Assembly (NCBI GenBank): GCA_021781965.1
Contig: JAJXVU010000001.1
Coordinates: forward strand, 62,001-126,000
Origin: Pseudomonadota bacterium
Lineage (GTDB): Bacteria; Pseudomonadota; Gammaproteobacteria; UBA1113
Length of the DNA: 64,000 nt
Reading direction: 5' to 3'
The position numbers were made by a program, and so were the translations under genes. Below the pieces are notes generated by a model. It was not told the DNA's origin, made no database searches, and was given only the letters and a program-made list of their open reading frames with translations. Positions 16,638 to 24,094 of this stretch are shown here, in pieces; position 1 is the stretch's first letter; each line of letters begins with the position of its first letter.

Positions 16638-18068
16638 ATGATGCATAAACCTATTCAATTAAAAGAACTTAGTTTATCTTTTCCCCACAAAACATGTTTC
16701 GACCATTTTAATGCGCAGATCCATTATGGTAGCCGTATTGCCATTATAGGTCGTAATGGCAGTGGCAAATCGACTTTGCTTAAAATATTAACGGGAGCAA
16801 TTGCAGGGGTTACAGGTCATGTTTTTATACCTAAAGATGTGACTTTTGGTTATGTGCCACAAATTATTACGGATTTTGATGCTTTGAGTGGGGGGCAACG
16901 CTTGCATAAAGCGTTGACTCAAGCTTTGAGTGGTGATCCGAATGTTCTATTGCTGGATGAACCCACGAACCATTTAGACTGCCATAATCGCCAAAGCTTG
17001 TTGCGATTATTACGTCATTATTCTGGAACCTTGATTGTGGTGTCTCATGATATGGAGCTATTGTGCAACAATGTTGATATTTTGTGGCATATAACCAATG
17101 GCAAAATCGAAGTATTTTCAGGCAAATATGACGATTATAGGCGTGAAATAGAGGCTAAACGAGCATCTATAGAGCAAGAGTTATCACGATTGCATAGACA
17201 AAAGAAAGATACGCATCAGGCTTTAATGAAAGAACAAAACCGTGCTGCTAAAAGTCGTGCCAAGGGCGAAAAAAGCATTGCCGAGCACAAATGGCCACTA
17301 GGAGGAAAAGCCAGTGCGCGTAGGGCCGAGCAAACCTCAGGACGCAAGAAAGTGGCAATAGACGATAAAAAACAAGCGTTAAGTGAGCGCTTATCTGAAT
17401 TGCATTTACCTGAAATCATTGTACCCAAATTTTCTTTGCAAGCAACCGACATGGGAGATAGAACCATTTTGTCTATTACGGACGGCAGCGTAGGGTATTT
17501 AGGCGCAGTTCCTTTATTGAAAGAGATTCATTTAGGGCTGCGGTCACAAGAACGCATCGCTATTCTAGGCGATAATGCCAGTGGTAAATCAACGTTGATT
17601 AAGGCCATTTTAGAGGATGCTACGGTGATTAAATCGGGTAATTGGTTAATGCCAAAAAAAGTAGATATAGGCTATCTGGATCAACATTACAATACGTTAT
17701 CGTTGGATAAAAGCGTATGCGAAACAATCGCTGCTTGTGTACCCACCTGGTCTCATGCCGAAGTACGCCGCCATTTAAATAATTTTTTGTTTCGTAAAAA
17801 TGAAGAAGTTAATATGCTGGTAGAGCAATTATCCGGTGGTGAAAAAGTACGACTTTGTTTAGCACATATTGCGGCTATGACACCAAAATTGTTAATCTTG
17901 GATGAAGTTACCAACAATTTAGATCTGGAAACCAAAACACATGTAATTGAAGTGTTAAAAAAATATCCAGGAGCCATGGTAGTGATTTCTCATGAGGAGA
18001 CTTTTTTAAAGGAAATTGGCGTAGAAGATTGTTATGAAATTGTAGATAAGATATTAAAAAAATGTTAA
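16638..18068 (+). CDS. ABC-F ribosomal protection protein (ARE type)
   Basis: 476 residues, two ABC domains, no membrane segment. Domain 1 has Walker A GRNGSGKST, Q-loop YVPQ at 72-75 and LSGGQ already at 83-87, so the helical subdomain is almost absent. Domain 2 has GDNASGKST and LSGGEKVRL. A long basic linker (about 165-265) joins them. The shortened domain 1 is the pattern of antibiotic-resistance ABC-F proteins such as Vga and Msr, which dislodge drugs from the ribosome, rather than of housekeeping EttA or Uup. Two adjacent ATGs (16638, 16641) are possible; the second has the better spacing. A leader peptide and attenuator precede it. Confidence 0.88.
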   Translation: MMHKPIQLKELSLSFPHKTCFDHFNAQIHYGSRIAIIGRNGSGKSTLLKILTGAIAGVTGHVFIPKDVTFGYVPQIITDFDALSGGQRLHKALTQALSGDPNVLLLDEPTNHLDCHNRQSLLRLLRHYSGTLIVVSHDMELLCNNVDILWHITNGKIEVFSGKYDDYRREIEAKRASIEQELSRLHRQKKDTHQALMKEQNRAAKSRAKGEKSIAEHKWPLGGKASARRAEQTSGRKKVAIDDKKQALSERLSELHLPEIIVPKFSLQATDMGDRTILSITDGSVGYLGAVPLLKEIHLGLRSQERIAILGDNASGKSTLIKAILEDATVIKSGNWLMPKKVDIGYLDQHYNTLSLDKSVCETIAACVPTWSHAEVRRHLNNFLFRKNEEVNMLVEQLSGGEKVRLCLAHIAAMTPKLLILDEVTNNLDLETKTHVIEVLKKYPGAMVVISHEETFLKEIGVEDCYEIVDKILKKC

Positions 18069-18112
18069 GTTAAAAGAGGTGAGTGAGGAAATATCCTAAC
18101 TATTTTCCCTAT

Positions 18113-18195
18113 CCGCTTCCTAACGGTCGCGGCTCGGTCTATCTGTTTGTAACCGAACATCGACGGTTTACCGAGCCGCGACCGTTAGGGAGCGG
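18113..18195. repeat. Long palindromic element, intact copy
   Basis: Arms at 18113-18138 and 18170-18195 are 26-bp inverted repeats with one mismatch (core GAGCCGCGACCGTTAGGGAG), 31 bases apart. Related, more decayed copies lie at 9513, 43697, 48316 and 50331, all between genes or at a gene end. Confidence 0.85.
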
Positions 18196-18218
18196 AAAGA
18201 TAAAATATACTCTAATCT

Positions 18219-18260
18219 GGCCAATATGCGTTTTTCTTACTACAAGGCGCGAGTAGTTAC
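18219..18260 (-). repeat. Remnant of the 175-bp miniature element
   Basis: Ends in GAGTAGTTAC and contains GGCCAATATGCGTTTTTCTT, which matches the reverse complement of one end of the element at 40841-41015. The other end is missing. Confidence 0.55.
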
Positions 18261-18332
18261 GAAAAAGCTATAATATTATTGAGTTACGCGATATCGACAT
18301 TGACGGGTTTTTAAAAAACAGGAGTTAACCCC

Positions 18333-18647
18333 ATGTTTGCAGTCATTTATAGAGGTTTTGTTTATCCTCATTGTGATGAAGAATATAGACAGCTGTGGAA
18401 GACCATAGCAGATTATTTTATAACGCACTGCGGTGCAATAGGATCTACACTGCATCAAACAGCATCCGGGGAGTATATCGCTTATTCACGCTGGCCAAAT
18501 CGCGAGACTAGAGATAGGTTCTGGGGCAATGAAGCCACACATATGTTTAGCGCAGATATCCAAGAAACGATTGCCAAACTAAAATCTTGTCTGGACAGAA
18601 CCAAGCCGTATGATGAAATCGCGATGGAGATTATAGAAAGTTTATAA
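18333..18647 (+). CDS. Antibiotic biosynthesis monooxygenase (ABM)-domain protein
   Basis: 104 residues forming one dimeric alpha/beta-barrel-like domain. It has FAVIYRGFV strand 1, an IADYFITHCGAIGSTLHQTA helix-strand turn and a YIAYSRWPNRETRDRFW strand-helix. Such proteins act as small monooxygenases or unknown-ligand proteins. CAGGAG lies nine bases before the ATG. The gene stands alone among repeats, and a perfect 28-bp palindrome follows three bases after its stop. Confidence 0.75.
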   Translation: MFAVIYRGFVYPHCDEEYRQLWKTIADYFITHCGAIGSTLHQTASGEYIAYSRWPNRETRDRFWGNEATHMFSADIQETIAKLKSCLDRTKPYDEIAMEIIESL

Positions 18648-18650
18648 TGT

Positions 18651-18678
18651 GAGTTATGGACATATATGTCCATAACTC
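18651..18678. repeat. Perfect 28-bp palindrome
   Basis: Starts GAGTTATGGACATA and continues as its exact reverse complement. Lacks a T run, so it is a weak terminator at best. It could be an operator or a stabilising 3' hairpin. Confidence 0.8.
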
Positions 18679-18872
18679 GTGTTATATATTTATTACGCAA
18701 TACAGATCCATACAGATGCATTGTAAGGGCGATTTTCGAGTTGCTTTTAGGGTACGTATCTCGTTAGACTATTTTAGAGGCATGCAGAACGTGTGCTGTG
18801 CGCTTCGACGAGAAAGTAGTTTATTTGCAGGTGAGTGAATGTGGCCTTAGGCGTACAGACTAAGGCCTAGTA

Positions 18873-18930
18873 GTAGCATGGAGCTATCGCAGGCCGACCC
18901 GGGGTTTTCCGGGTCGGCTACCCTTTTTTA
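18873..18930 (+). repeat. Dispersed hairpin element, copy 2 of 3
   Basis: The longest-stem copy: GTAGCATGGAGCTATCGCAG, then GGCCGACCCGG / CCGGGTCGGCT with a short loop, then ACCCTTTTTT. It ends 13 bases from the AbiEii stop, between convergent genes. Good form of a rho-independent terminator for the plus strand. Confidence 0.8.
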
Positions 18931-18942
18931 TGAATTAAAATG

Positions 18943-20136
18943 TTATAACTCTACTTTATACCTAGGTACAAAAGCCTGCTGTTTTACCACAGCATTTGTA
19001 ATTTCATTTACGTTATAGCTTTTAATAGAATTGGCGCTATCGCCGCTTTTTGTTAACTCATAAACATATAAAAGCTGATTTCCCGTATCAGGCAATCTTA
19101 GAGAATATGGTTCGACTAATCGTTTATAATTGTGGTATTCAATTTCAACACATAATCTATTTCTGGCAGCATATTGGATTTGATCTATATATTTATTTGC
19201 TTGAGTTCTTTCAACCCTAGGGAAATAAATGCGTGGCTGTATAACTGCTTCATTTGTATGAGAAATGGTTTTCAGTATGAGTTCTATTGGCTCTTCATCT
19301 ATCCACCATGATAAAGCTGTGTTTAAATCATTATAAAAACTTTCCACTGGGGGTAATACTTCAACTTGATGACTCAGCTGATCTTTCCAACTAGCACCTA
19401 ACTGTGCTAAATCAAGTCTAGATAATATAAGTTCAACTGAAGGTGTTGGTAATCCCTTGAAAATAAATTTATTCTTTAAAACAGTCCTGGCTATATTAAT
19501 GTCTACATGTTCTCTAAAATTTCGGCTGATATTAACAACATCATAAATGTCTCTAGCCCTTCCTTGTCGTTCATAAATAGCTCTGGTCTTTTCTGCCAAA
19601 ATTTCATTTACAGAATAACATCTTATTTGTGCTCGTTCAGATGGAGCATCGCTATATAAATGCTGCGCTTCGCGCATGTCATGCCTATCAACAATCATTT
19701 CATCATCTGTTATATCAAATTTAATTCTCTGTTGAGTTCGAGAAGGTAAGTTTAATGGCCCAAGGTAAGTGTATTTTGCCACATATGTTTTTTTACCATT
19801 TTTGTTGATACTCTCTTTAACTTCTATCTCACGTGTTCTTAAATTAACCCCTACGCTTTCATAAACAAAATTAGCAACTTCATCCAGAGCAGTTCTAATA
19901 CTGGGCTCGCTGTATATTGCCCCTTTAGGAACAGTGAAATCTAAATCTTCAGAAAATCTATATGTTTCAAAATAACACTTTTTTAGGCAGGTGCCTCCTT
20001 TAAAAAACCATTCTGAGAGCTGAGGATGTTGTGAGATTCCATATAAAACCCAACTTAAAACATAATCTTTTTCTACTGTTGTGGGTAATAGTCCTAAAGT
20101 ACCTGCAAAAAATGTTATTTCTTGTTTTAAAATCAT
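18943..20136 (-). CDS. abiEii: AbiEii-type nucleotidyltransferase toxin with WYL-like C-terminus
   Basis: 397 residues. The nucleotidyltransferase signature is FKGGTCLKK (about 45-53) followed by FSEDLDF (61-67), as in AbiEii/MenT-type toxins that modify RNA, known for tRNA in MenT. The conserved RxxDIYDV helix lies near residue 195. Residues ~312-397 add a domain (CVEIEYHNYKRLVEPYSLRL ... IKSYNVNEI) that matches the WYL pattern of a ligand-sensing SH3-like barrel, not usual in AbiEii. Its start overlaps the antitoxin stop by four bases (ATGA). Confidence 0.85.
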   Translation of the reverse strand: MILKQEITFFAGTLGLLPTTVEKDYVLSWVLYGISQHPQLSEWFFKGGTCLKKCYFETYRFSEDLDFTVPKGAIYSEPSIRTALDEVANFVYESVGVNLRTREIEVKESINKNGKKTYVAKYTYLGPLNLPSRTQQRIKFDITDDEMIVDRHDMREAQHLYSDAPSERAQIRCYSVNEILAEKTRAIYERQGRARDIYDVVNISRNFREHVDINIARTVLKNKFIFKGLPTPSVELILSRLDLAQLGASWKDQLSHQVEVLPPVESFYNDLNTALSWWIDEEPIELILKTISHTNEAVIQPRIYFPRVERTQANKYIDQIQYAARNRLCVEIEYHNYKRLVEPYSLRLPDTGNQLLYVYELTKSGDSANSIKSYNVNEITNAVVKQQAFVPRYKVEL

Positions 20137-20957
20137 GTTATATCACCTAATGGAATATTAATGCGAATTCCCCATTTAACAAGAATAGGTCCTGAATTTG
20201 GCCCGGTAGGATCAAATTTTATGACCCCCGTTTTTATATTTGAGTGTAATCTTAGCAATAAATGTTGAGGAAATTGTGTCAGCTTTTCTCCTATAAATCC
20301 CAATCGTTTAAAAACTGCCCCATGTCCTAATGTTTCAGCGTATTCACACAGCTTCTCTGGATTTGCTTCTTTACGCTGACAATATTCTTTAAAAATATCC
20401 ACTACCTGCCGTCCCCCCCCTCCTATTTCAGGATCATCCAATATGTCAATAATTGTTCTATGAATATCTGCAATTTTTATAGGAACATTGCTAGACCATA
20501 TTTTTTCAACGCCAAAAATATTTTCAGTGGCAATCGATTTGGTTATATATTTCAAACCAGAAATTATAAGCTCTTTTCTGCGTTGTTTCTTCGCTGTGAA
20601 TACCACCGTTGAATTGAAAACTTGTTCAGTTAACTCCCAATGTTCAGCGGCCGTCCAACCAGAGATATAGCAGGGCGATAATAATTCTGTAGCGATAGCC
20701 CAAGCATCTTCGGGAATAGGATTTGCACTGTCAGATCCTAAAGGGACAATACGGTAAGCCCCTGAAGACAATCGTTGTATCCATCCCTTATTACAAAGTC
20801 TAGCAAGTATCAAATTTGATGCGGCTCTGCTAAAATCCAGTATATTCTCTAGATCATGTGCTCGTATAACGGGTTTGCCGCTACGGCTTAGGGCATCTAA
20901 GACTCGCTTATCCAGGTGTCCTCTACTAGTCTGGCGCCCATCCGATTTTAAGTTCAT
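20133..20957 (-). CDS. abiEi: AbiEi-type antitoxin / transcriptional repressor
   Basis: 274 residues from the ATG at 20955-20957, which has AGGTG at proper spacing; an in-frame TTG at 21020 would start inside the operator. N-terminal winged helix (DALSRSGKPVIRAHDLENIL ... LCNKGWIQRLSSGAYRI) and the AbiEi C-terminal part with YISGWTAAEHWELTEQ and DIHRTIIDILDDPEIGGGG. In AbiE systems this protein neutralises AbiEii and represses the operon by binding inverted repeats, which are present just upstream. Confidence 0.85.
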   Translation of the reverse strand: MNLKSDGRQTSRGHLDKRVLDALSRSGKPVIRAHDLENILDFSRAASNLILARLCNKGWIQRLSSGAYRIVPLGSDSANPIPEDAWAIATELLSPCYISGWTAAEHWELTEQVFNSTVVFTAKKQRRKELIISGLKYITKSIATENIFGVEKIWSSNVPIKIADIHRTIIDILDDPEIGGGGRQVVDIFKEYCQRKEANPEKLCEYAETLGHGAVFKRLGFIGEKLTQFPQHLLLRLHSNIKTGVIKFDPTGPNSGPILVKWGIRINIPLGDIT

Positions 20958-21000
20958 ATAACACCTACTTATGCTGTTATTAGCATCTAAATTATAGCAT

Positions 21001-21063
21001 AAATTACACTTAAAGTGCAAGAAATATCATTAAAAGATATTATTTGCACTTTAAATGTAATTT
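21001..21063 (-). promoter_or_regulatory. Inverted-repeat operator of the abiE operon
   Basis: AAATTACACTTAAAGTGCAA (21001-21020) is repeated inverted at 21044-21063 with one mismatch, 23 bases apart. Position 44 bases upstream of abiEi fits the paired AbiEi-binding repeats described for other AbiE systems. Confidence 0.65.
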
Positions 21064-21343
21064 TGTATACACATTCCCGACCCGATTGAGAGAGAGTCGT
21101 ACTGATTATCTGGGCTCACGCCAGCTCTGCTGGCTTTACGATATTGCTTAGCAACTGATACACTTCGCCTCTTAGGGGCTGTAGTCCGGCCTGATAAAGC
21201 ACTACTTTCGGGGAGCTATGGGTTCTATTACCCTGAGAGTCAAAATCAAGTGATTTGTTGCCCTGAATCAATTGAATATTGTTTTCATTATAAGTGATTA
21301 ATCATGGCTCGTTTAATAATACAAATGGTATGGAGAGTAAGTA
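21064..21343. other. Intergenic region, no gene recognised
   Basis: GC-richer than its surroundings over 21075-21230, with short hairpins such as GCCAGC TCT GCTGGC (about 21122-21136). It could be the remnant of a mobile element or carry a structured RNA. No ORF or known RNA is recognised. Confidence 0.4.
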
Positions 21344-21688
21344 ATGAGCATCGACATAACAAGCCAGATAGAGAATTTTAAAAACGTAAAAAATAAATGG
21401 ATTAGCACTGTAACGACACAACCCGACCCCAATAATCTTTTTGAATTAAATATCGGAATAAATGATATCTCTTTGGTTTTTGATGAAGTCATTAGACTAC
21501 TAAACCTTGTTAATAATAGCATTAATCCTGTCGAATGGTATTCATTAGAGAGCAGATTGGATGATGTTATTACTAGCGTTACGTCTAATCCGCTCAATGC
21601 TATTGGTTCTTTGGCAGTTACACCGCACGATAAGAAAGTATATTCGCAAAAAAAATGCAAGCAATATGTAGTTCGTGACAGGATCTAA
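21344..21688 (+). CDS. Hypothetical protein, possibly the 5' half of a broken gene
   Basis: 114 residues, acidic and mostly helical (KNVKNKWISTVTTQPDPNNLF ... LESRLDDVITSV), no membrane segment. Not recognised. The following reading frame overlaps its end in the -1 frame and lacks an ATG. The two may therefore be one gene split by an indel near 21679-21688, or a pair with an unusual second start. The C-terminal ~20 residues (basic, after SLAVT) look unlike the rest. Confidence 0.5.
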   Translation: MSIDITSQIENFKNVKNKWISTVTTQPDPNNLFELNIGINDISLVFDEVIRLLNLVNNSINPVEWYSLESRLDDVITSVTSNPLNAIGSLAVTPHDKKVYSQKKCKQYVVRDRI

Positions 21689-21708
21689 AAAATGGTTTAG
21701 CCTTTCTA

Positions 21709-22602
21709 TTGCCAATCAATCCAGAAGTTGGAACATTATCACAAAGCCTTAGCCAAGAAATGAATGCTAAGATAGCTGAAGCAAAAGAATGGTTTCAGGA
21801 ATTAAATACAATCAAATCTAATATTGAAGAAGTAAAAAACAATGCGACGCAATCATTTCAAGCGATTGAAACAGAGAAAGAACAGTCTGAAAAAGTTATG
21901 AAAGATGCCCAAGACGTCTTAGCTAGAATTGAAGGATATGAACGAACAGCAAATAATGCAAAGGAAAATGTAGATAGTTCAGCATCCACCGCTAAAACAA
22001 ATTCTGATTCTGTTGCGACCTTAGCTGCTAATCTAAAAGATGCCGTAGAAGATAAAGACAAGTTATTTAAAGAGTTTGAAATGCGTCGTGATGAGATAGC
22101 TACACTTCTTGTAAGCGCAAATCAAGTTGGGTTAGCTGGGTCATTTCAAAGAAAGCGTCAACAATGCCGTTGGATGGTAATATTGTGGGCTATTATATTT
22201 TGGATTGGAATTGTGTCGCTTTGTTTCTTAGGATATAAAGAAATATTCCCTCTTGTGAAGGCAAACGCGGATCCTCTTACTATTGCTAGTCACTTCTTTT
22301 TAGCAGCCCCGGTCATTTGGCTTACTTGGTTCGCGGCTCGGCAATATGGGCATAGTTCTCTGATCTATGAAGACTATGCTTTTAAAGAATCCACTGCAAT
22401 GGCCTTTGTTGGTTACCGCAATGAAATGGGGCAAGATCCGGATATGTTGAAATTATTACAGAAATCTGCCATTCGAAATTTTGCGGCAAATCCAACCCTA
22501 TTAATTCTGAAAAATGCAGATCCGGCATCACCAACACATGCTTTGCTTGAAAAAATTACTGATGAAATTATCAAACTTGTTAAGAAGAAGATTGATCGGT
22601 AA
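21709..22602 (+). CDS. Hypothetical coiled-coil protein with two membrane helices
   Basis: 297 residues if a TTG at 21709 is used; no ribosome site precedes it. The next in-frame ATG is 21760, and the frame is open back to 21679. Residues ~10-130 form a coiled coil (Ala/Glu/Lys heptads), followed by two membrane helices (about 152-173 and 190-207) and a cytosolic tail ending LVKKKIDR. The layout recalls membrane-anchored sensors in defence gene clusters, but I recognise no family. It lies between AbiE and an AAA ATPase and ends at a dispersed hairpin. Confidence 0.55.
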   Translation: MPINPEVGTLSQSLSQEMNAKIAEAKEWFQELNTIKSNIEEVKNNATQSFQAIETEKEQSEKVMKDAQDVLARIEGYERTANNAKENVDSSASTAKTNSDSVATLAANLKDAVEDKDKLFKEFEMRRDEIATLLVSANQVGLAGSFQRKRQQCRWMVILWAIIFWIGIVSLCFLGYKEIFPLVKANADPLTIASHFFLAAPVIWLTWFAARQYGHSSLIYEDYAFKESTAMAFVGYRNEMGQDPDMLKLLQKSAIRNFAANPTLLILKNADPASPTHALLEKITDEIIKLVKKKIDR

Positions 22603-22619
22603 GTTTTTCATTACCATTT

Positions 22620-22674
22620 AAAATGGAATTATCGCAGGCCGACTCGGGGTTCCCCTGGTCGGCTACCCTTTTAA
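22620..22674 (+). repeat. Dispersed hairpin element, copy 3 of 3
   Basis: AATGGAATTATCGCAGGCCGACTC... hairpin closing with GTCGGCTACCCTTTT. It ends five bases from the stop of the convergent AAA ATPase gene. Shares ATCGCAGGCCGAC and GTCGGC(T/C)ACCC with the other two copies. Confidence 0.75.
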
Positions 22675-22678
22675 TATG

Positions 22679-23980
22679 TCAACTCAACAAAAATTTCCAC
22701 AGCGGCATCACGTGTATAGTATGGCTATCTACTACCTCATCATACTCATCTTCTAGTGTAATAACGTAAGCTTTTTCAACGGGCAATTCCTTGCTGGCTT
22801 CTAATAGCGCATTGATTTCGCGTGCTTTTGTTTTTGCATCGCTTAAAGATAAACAGACTTGATAGAGGAAAAATTGATTATTCTCTAATACCAAGAAATC
22901 TATTTCTTTATTCGATGCGGTGCGATAATAAAAAATAGTAGAATATTTTCTTCTAAGTTGTAAAAATACCGCTGTTTCTAATCTGGCAGATTCTTCATAA
23001 TCACTTTTTATGGTGTAGGCCGTTATTAATCCCGTATCGATTGGGTATATTTTTTTTGGTTTTAAGGAGGATTTCTTGAGTGAAAAATGGTAAGCTGGAA
23101 CGGTTAGCAGACAGTAGCTGTCGTTGAGATAAGTGCTATATTCATATAAAGAAGATTTGCCTACGCTATAGCCTAGAGATTTAAATATATTATATAACTT
23201 ATGTACACTCAATAATTTTGCCGAATTTTGTAGGCAATAATTTAAAAATTGTTTTAAAGCCAGCGTGTTACTAACTTGATAGCGTTCAATGATGTCTCGA
23301 TACAACACCACATCCATATAGCCTTGTAATAGTTCTCTATACAAGTTCTCGGATAGATTAAGGGTCTCAGGAAAGCCACCATAATATAAGTATTTCTGTA
23401 GATGATGGTTCATCGTCGCTTTTTGATGAGTGCTTAAGTTTTTCGAATAATGAACCTCATAATGACGCAAATATTCTTTAAAACTAAAGGGAAATATTTC
23501 ACGTACGATGGTGCGGCCGCGCAGGGTAGTAGCGATTTCTTTACTCAGCATTTTGGCGCTTGAACCAGAGAGATAAACGGTAATAGAATCTGTATTAATT
23601 AAACGGCGTATAAAATTTTCCCAAGAATCTACTTCGTGGATCTCGTCTAAAAAGAAATATACTTTAGTGTCGGTACTTACTTCTGGATTTAATTCATAAT
23701 AAGCCAGAAGTAGATCTTGTAAATCATGGGAAGTTAAACTACTTAAGCGATCATCGGAAAAGTCTAAATAAAGGATATGTTTTTTACTCACGCTACTATT
23801 GATTAATGCATGGATGTGTTGGTACATAGCCCAGGTTTTGCCACTTCTACGCATGCCAATCAAAACATAGGCTTTTTTTACCATAGACGGCAATTCTGGG
23901 AAATGCACATCCCTAGGGGTAACCTCGGGCAGGGTTGCTTCTTGGAAGTCGGCGATCAGTTGCTTGAAGATGGGTTTCAT
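22679..23980 (-). CDS. AAA_14/DUF4143-family ATPase
   Basis: 433 residues from the ATG at 23978-23980, which has a GGAGG seven bases upstream; an ATG 12 bases earlier would contain that site. Walker A GMRRSGKTW (about residue 42), Walker B YFFLDEIHEV, sensor LSGSSAKMLSKEIATTLRGR. A DUF4143-type C-terminus carries KEIDFLV ... FLYQVC, a PD-(D/E)XK-like fold that appears to have lost the catalytic E-x-K. Family members are scattered and mobile with unknown role. Three 21-bp palindromes cover its ribosome site and upstream DNA. Confidence 0.85.
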   Translation of the reverse strand: MKPIFKQLIADFQEATLPEVTPRDVHFPELPSMVKKAYVLIGMRRSGKTWAMYQHIHALINSSVSKKHILYLDFSDDRLSSLTSHDLQDLLLAYYELNPEVSTDTKVYFFLDEIHEVDSWENFIRRLINTDSITVYLSGSSAKMLSKEIATTLRGRTIVREIFPFSFKEYLRHYEVHYSKNLSTHQKATMNHHLQKYLYYGGFPETLNLSENLYRELLQGYMDVVLYRDIIERYQVSNTLALKQFLNYCLQNSAKLLSVHKLYNIFKSLGYSVGKSSLYEYSTYLNDSYCLLTVPAYHFSLKKSSLKPKKIYPIDTGLITAYTIKSDYEESARLETAVFLQLRRKYSTIFYYRTASNKEIDFLVLENNQFFLYQVCLSLSDAKTKAREINALLEASKELPVEKAYVITLEDEYDEVVDSHTIHVMPLWKFLLS

Positions 23981-23981
23981 T

Positions 23982-24068
23982 ATTTCCTCCATAGAAGGAA
24001 ATATAGCATATATTATTTCCCTCTGTAAAGGAGATATTACTTCAAATATTTCCTTTTTATAAGGATAA
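23982..24068 (-). promoter_or_regulatory. Three 21-bp palindromes at exact 33-bp period
   Basis: Near-palindromes ATTTCC...GGA(A/G/T)AT-like start at 23982, 24015 and 24048. The first includes the GGAGG ribosome site of the ATPase gene, so a bound protein would block both promoter and translation start. An autoregulatory operator is the simplest reading. Confidence 0.65.
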
Positions 24069-24094
24069 TAAAATCAATATAAATCAACGCAGTA

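Noticed and set aside
22679..23980. Active restriction-type nuclease in the DUF4143 protein
   Set aside because: The fold motif KEID is present but the E-x-K position reads Q-V-C, so catalysis is doubtful.
23982..24068. Possible mini CRISPR array (three repeats, regular period)
   Set aside because: Repeats are 21-bp near-palindromes with differing cores and only 12-bp gaps, cover the start of the adjacent gene, and no cas genes are present.
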